Of a stretch of DNA of 6,861 nucleotides, positions 5,662 to 6,861 are shown one piece after another. The first letter of the stretch is position 1; each line of letters starts with the position of its first letter. Under the pieces are notes generated by a model. It saw only the letters and a list, made by a program, of their open reading frames with translations. It was not told the DNA's origin and did not search any database. The translations under genes and the position numbers were made by a program. This DNA comes from Rhodospirillales bacterium (GTDB taxonomy: Bacteria; Pseudomonadota; Alphaproteobacteria; MPNO01; UBA2964): NCBI GenBank assembly GCA_002727395.1, contig PBWY01000031.1, positions 1-6,861 on the forward strand, given 5' to 3'.

Positions 5662-5663
5662 AC

Positions 5664-5696
5664 TGCGGGGGGTGAAATTTCACCCCCCGCATTTTT
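5664..5696 (+). terminator. Intrinsic terminator
   Basis: A perfect 28-base palindrome (5664-5691), with arms TGCGGGGGGTGAAA and TTTCACCCCCCGCA, is followed by TTTTT (5692-5696). About 12 pairs can form after allowing for a tight loop, with a strongly GC-rich base. There is no T-run on the other side, so it acts on + strand transcription. Nothing annotated lies upstream on that strand within 2 kb, so it must end the intergenic transcript. Confidence 0.88.
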
Positions 5697-5705
5697 AGAA
5701 TTTCT

Positions 5706-5737
5706 GTGTTAACACTCAAGGCCACAAGCCTTAAAAC
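5706..5737 (+). promoter_or_regulatory. Candidate ridA promoter with palindromic operator
   Basis: TTAACA (5709-5714) and TAAAAC (5732-5737) are separated by 17 bases and resemble a -35/-10 pair (5 and 4 of 6). The -35 lies inside the perfect palindrome GTGTTAACAC (5706-5715), a possible repressor site. The spacer contains the small inverted repeat AAGGC-cacaa-GCCTT (5718-5732). ridA needs its own promoter because a terminator sits just upstream. Confidence 0.32.
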
Positions 5738-5762
5738 ACAATTAATAAAAAAAGAGAATTTT

Positions 5763-6227
5763 ATGACAGAAGATATAAATTCAAGAATTTTAGAGCTTGG
5801 TATAAAAATTCCAAACCCAAGAACCCCATCAGCAAATTATATTCCTTTCGTGAAAACTGATAAATTAATTTTCATATCGGGACAGGTGTCGATGGCGATG
5901 GATGGATTGATTGCAGGAAAACTCGGCCTAAATATCGATGTTGAGACTGGTAAAAAGGCTGCACGCGCCTGTGGTCTAAATTTATTAGGGCAGCTAAAAA
6001 CTGCTTGTGACGGAAACCTTAACAAAGTTCAACGTGTCGTAAAACTTGGCGGTTTTGTTAATTCCACCCCAGATTTTATAGACGCACCCTCCATAATTAA
6101 TGGAGCTTCTGATTTAATGGTTGATATTTTCGGCGAAAAGGGCAGACATGCTCGATTTGCAATCGGTTCCGCATCACTTCCTCAGGGAGCTGCAGTAGAA
6201 ATCGACGGCGTATTTGAAGTAAAATAA
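5763..6227 (+). CDS. RidA/YjgF/UK114-family protein
   Basis: This 154-residue cytoplasmic protein belongs to the RidA superfamily of trimeric enzymes. Classical members hydrolyse reactive enamine/imine intermediates such as 2-aminoacrylate made by PLP enzymes. Visible marks are FISGQVSM (37-44), the central block LGLNID...KAARACGLNLLGQLKTA (55-81), VVKLGGFVNSTPDF (92-105), and the ending GRHARFAIGSASLPQGAAVEIDGVFEV (127-153). Arg131 and Glu146 are the likely active-site residues. At over 150 residues it fits the longer subgroup rather than the roughly 128-residue canonical RidA. Phe132 follows the key Arg where Ser or Thr is usual, so activity on classical substrates is uncertain. ATG 5763 is chosen because AAGAGAA lies just upstream. 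An in-frame GTG at 5706 would begin inside the promoter palindrome. Confidence 0.9.
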   Translation: MTEDINSRILELGIKIPNPRTPSANYIPFVKTDKLIFISGQVSMAMDGLIAGKLGLNIDVETGKKAARACGLNLLGQLKTACDGNLNKVQRVVKLGGFVNSTPDFIDAPSIINGASDLMVDIFGEKGRHARFAIGSASLPQGAAVEIDGVFEVK

Positions 6228-6326
6228 ATAGTCAATCTGTCACGGAATTATATATCAATTTAATTTCCTTCGGATATTAGCGTAATAGGCCTTGCCGGCT
6301 GTTAATACCGTACTTAACTTATTCAC

Positions 6327-6861
6327 ATGCCTCATGGACAATCAATAAAATTAAAGATTGTAAGTTGTCTCGACCTCATTGACCCTAGATCCTGGGATGA
6401 ATGCGCCGGTATTTCTAATCCATTCGTTAGTCACGCCTTTTTAAATACCTTGGAACAAAGTGGCTCAGTTAAAGCCGAAACGGGCTGGCTTCCGCAACAT
6501 TTAACTTTAGAAGATGCCTCAGGTAAACTTATTGGAGCAGTTCCTTGTTATCTTAAAAACCATTCTTACGGCGAATACGTTTTTGACTGGGGGTGGGCCG
6601 AAGCCTTTGAAAGAGCCGGAGGTGCTTACTATCCAAAGCTCCAGGTTTCAGTTCCATTTTCACCTGTCACGGGACCCCGACTTTTGGTTGCATCCGACAA
6701 AAATATTAAAAGTTCTAAAAGAATTTTGATTAAAGGATTAAAGGACCTCGCAAATGAACATAAGGTTTCCTCCTTACATATAACATTTTGTGACCAAAGG
6801 GAACGTGACCTGCTAGGAAACGCGGAATTCCTCAAACGACTTGGTCAGCAGTTCCATTGGC
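6327..6861 (+). CDS. FemAB/GNAT-like DUF482-family protein (N-terminal part)
   Basis: The first 178 codons of a gene that continues past the window. The family (DUF482, FemAB-like acyltransferase fold, about 380-400 residues) is annotated for peptidoglycan biosynthesis or recognition by fold similarity, but its substrate is not established. Conserved stretches are NPFVSHAFLNTLEQSGS (31-47), GWLPQHLTLED (53-63), GAVPCYLKNHSYGEYVFDWGW (70-90), YYPKLQVSVPFSPVTGPRLL (101-120) and LGQQFHW (172-178). ATG 6327 is the first start after an in-frame TAA at 6315-6317, but no ribosome-binding site is visible. It follows ridA by 99 bases and may be cotranscribed. In many alphaproteobacteria a glycerophosphodiester phosphodiesterase gene lies between these two; none is present here. 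Confidence 0.92.
   Translation, partial: MPHGQSIKLKIVSCLDLIDPRSWDECAGISNPFVSHAFLNTLEQSGSVKAETGWLPQHLTLEDASGKLIGAVPCYLKNHSYGEYVFDWGWAEAFERAGGAYYPKLQVSVPFSPVTGPRLLVASDKNIKSSKRILIKGLKDLANEHKVSSLHITFCDQRERDLLGNAEFLKRLGQQFHW

Larger units (their letters stand above)
5337..5696 (+). ncRNA. Candidate structured small RNA or small-protein transcript, unknown family
   Basis: About 360 bases lie between a promoter-like element and an intrinsic terminator on the same strand. The transcript would hold a 5' stem (5340-5385), a hairpin enclosing a ribosome-binding site and start codon (5395-5415), and an AT-rich middle. Four successive stems follow at 5516-5550, 5560-5587, 5593-5622 and 5630-5651, then the terminator. 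Bases after about 5540 are clearly richer in G+C than the surrounding spacer, as is usual for structured RNA in an AT-rich genome. I checked it by eye for hallmarks of tmRNA, RNase P RNA, SRP RNA and common riboswitches and found none. Short open frames also lie within it (5409-5447 and 5506-5661), so it may be an mRNA or both. The terminator means it is not simply the ridA leader. Confidence 0.45.

Noticed and set aside
5578..5675. Second + strand frame (ATG 5578, 31 codons, ending LNCGG then TGA), considered as a modified-peptide precursor.
   Set aside because: No ribosome-binding site precedes it, its stop lies inside the terminator stem, and no modification enzyme is nearby.
5337..5696. 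Two-piece tmRNA, RNase P RNA, SRP RNA, 6S RNA or a known riboswitch.
   Set aside because: I found no tag-peptide coding segment, no tRNA-like T-loop, no RNase P conserved core, no SRP apical motif, no rod-like pairing of the two ends, and no recognisable aptamer core. A covariance-model search would settle it.
5528..5725. Minus-strand open frame of 65 codons across the intergenic hairpins.
   Set aside because: It starts upstream of and reads through the terminator palindrome, has no ribosome-binding site, matches no family, and lies opposite the better-supported + strand transcript.
6514..6835. Open frames 6514-6729 (+) and 6629-6835 (-).
   Set aside because: Both overlap the DUF482 gene, which keeps family motifs through this region to the window edge.
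1..6861. CRISPR arrays, insertion sequences, prophage genes, tRNA or rRNA genes.
   Set aside because: No spaced direct repeats, transposase motifs, phage proteins or tRNA cloverleaf signatures were seen on either strand.

Overview
The window is chromosomal DNA from an AT-rich alphaproteobacterium. The evidence is a supernumerary complex I subunit (NDUFA12/B17.2 family), a DUF2155 protein, a stand-alone MlaD-type protein next to them, and an alphaproteobacterial run of aroQ, accB, accC and aat. I see no phage, insertion sequence, CRISPR array, tRNA or rRNA. I cannot name a genus; the base composition and tight gene packing would suit a free-living, perhaps marine, member of the class.

Region 1 (1-3089, + strand). 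After the last codons of an unidentified gene, a compact operon encodes type II 3-dehydroquinase (aroQ, shikimate pathway), the biotin carrier (accB) and biotin carboxylase (accC) of acetyl-CoA carboxylase, and leucyl/phenylalanyl-tRNA-protein transferase (aat, N-degron pathway). aroQ and accB share one base, and the accB stop overlaps the accC ribosome-binding site, so the genes are probably translationally coupled.

Region 2 (3041-5117, - strand). A second operon runs the other way: NDUFA12-type subunit, mlaD, a class I methyltransferase, then a secreted DUF2155 protein. Its 3' end overlaps the 3' end of aat by 49 bases, antisense to it. Both C-termini match their families, so the overlap appears real.

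Region 3 (5065-5762, intergenic). This stretch of almost 700 bases holds the most unusual material. A good sigma-70-like promoter (5301-5330) and a strong intrinsic terminator (5664-5696, a perfect 28-base palindrome followed by T5) bracket about 360 bases on the + strand that match no family I know. Inside are a 5' hairpin, a 12-codon frame whose ribosome-binding site and start codon are folded into a hairpin, a possible 51-residue frame, and four successive hairpins just before the terminator. One hairpin loop is an anti-Shine-Dalgarno sequence. The unit may be a multi-hairpin small RNA, a small-protein mRNA, or a dual-function RNA. The sequence alone does not decide.

Region 4 (5709-6861, + strand). 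A RidA/YjgF-family gene with its own candidate promoter is followed by the first 178 codons of a FemAB/GNAT-like (DUF482) gene that runs off the window.
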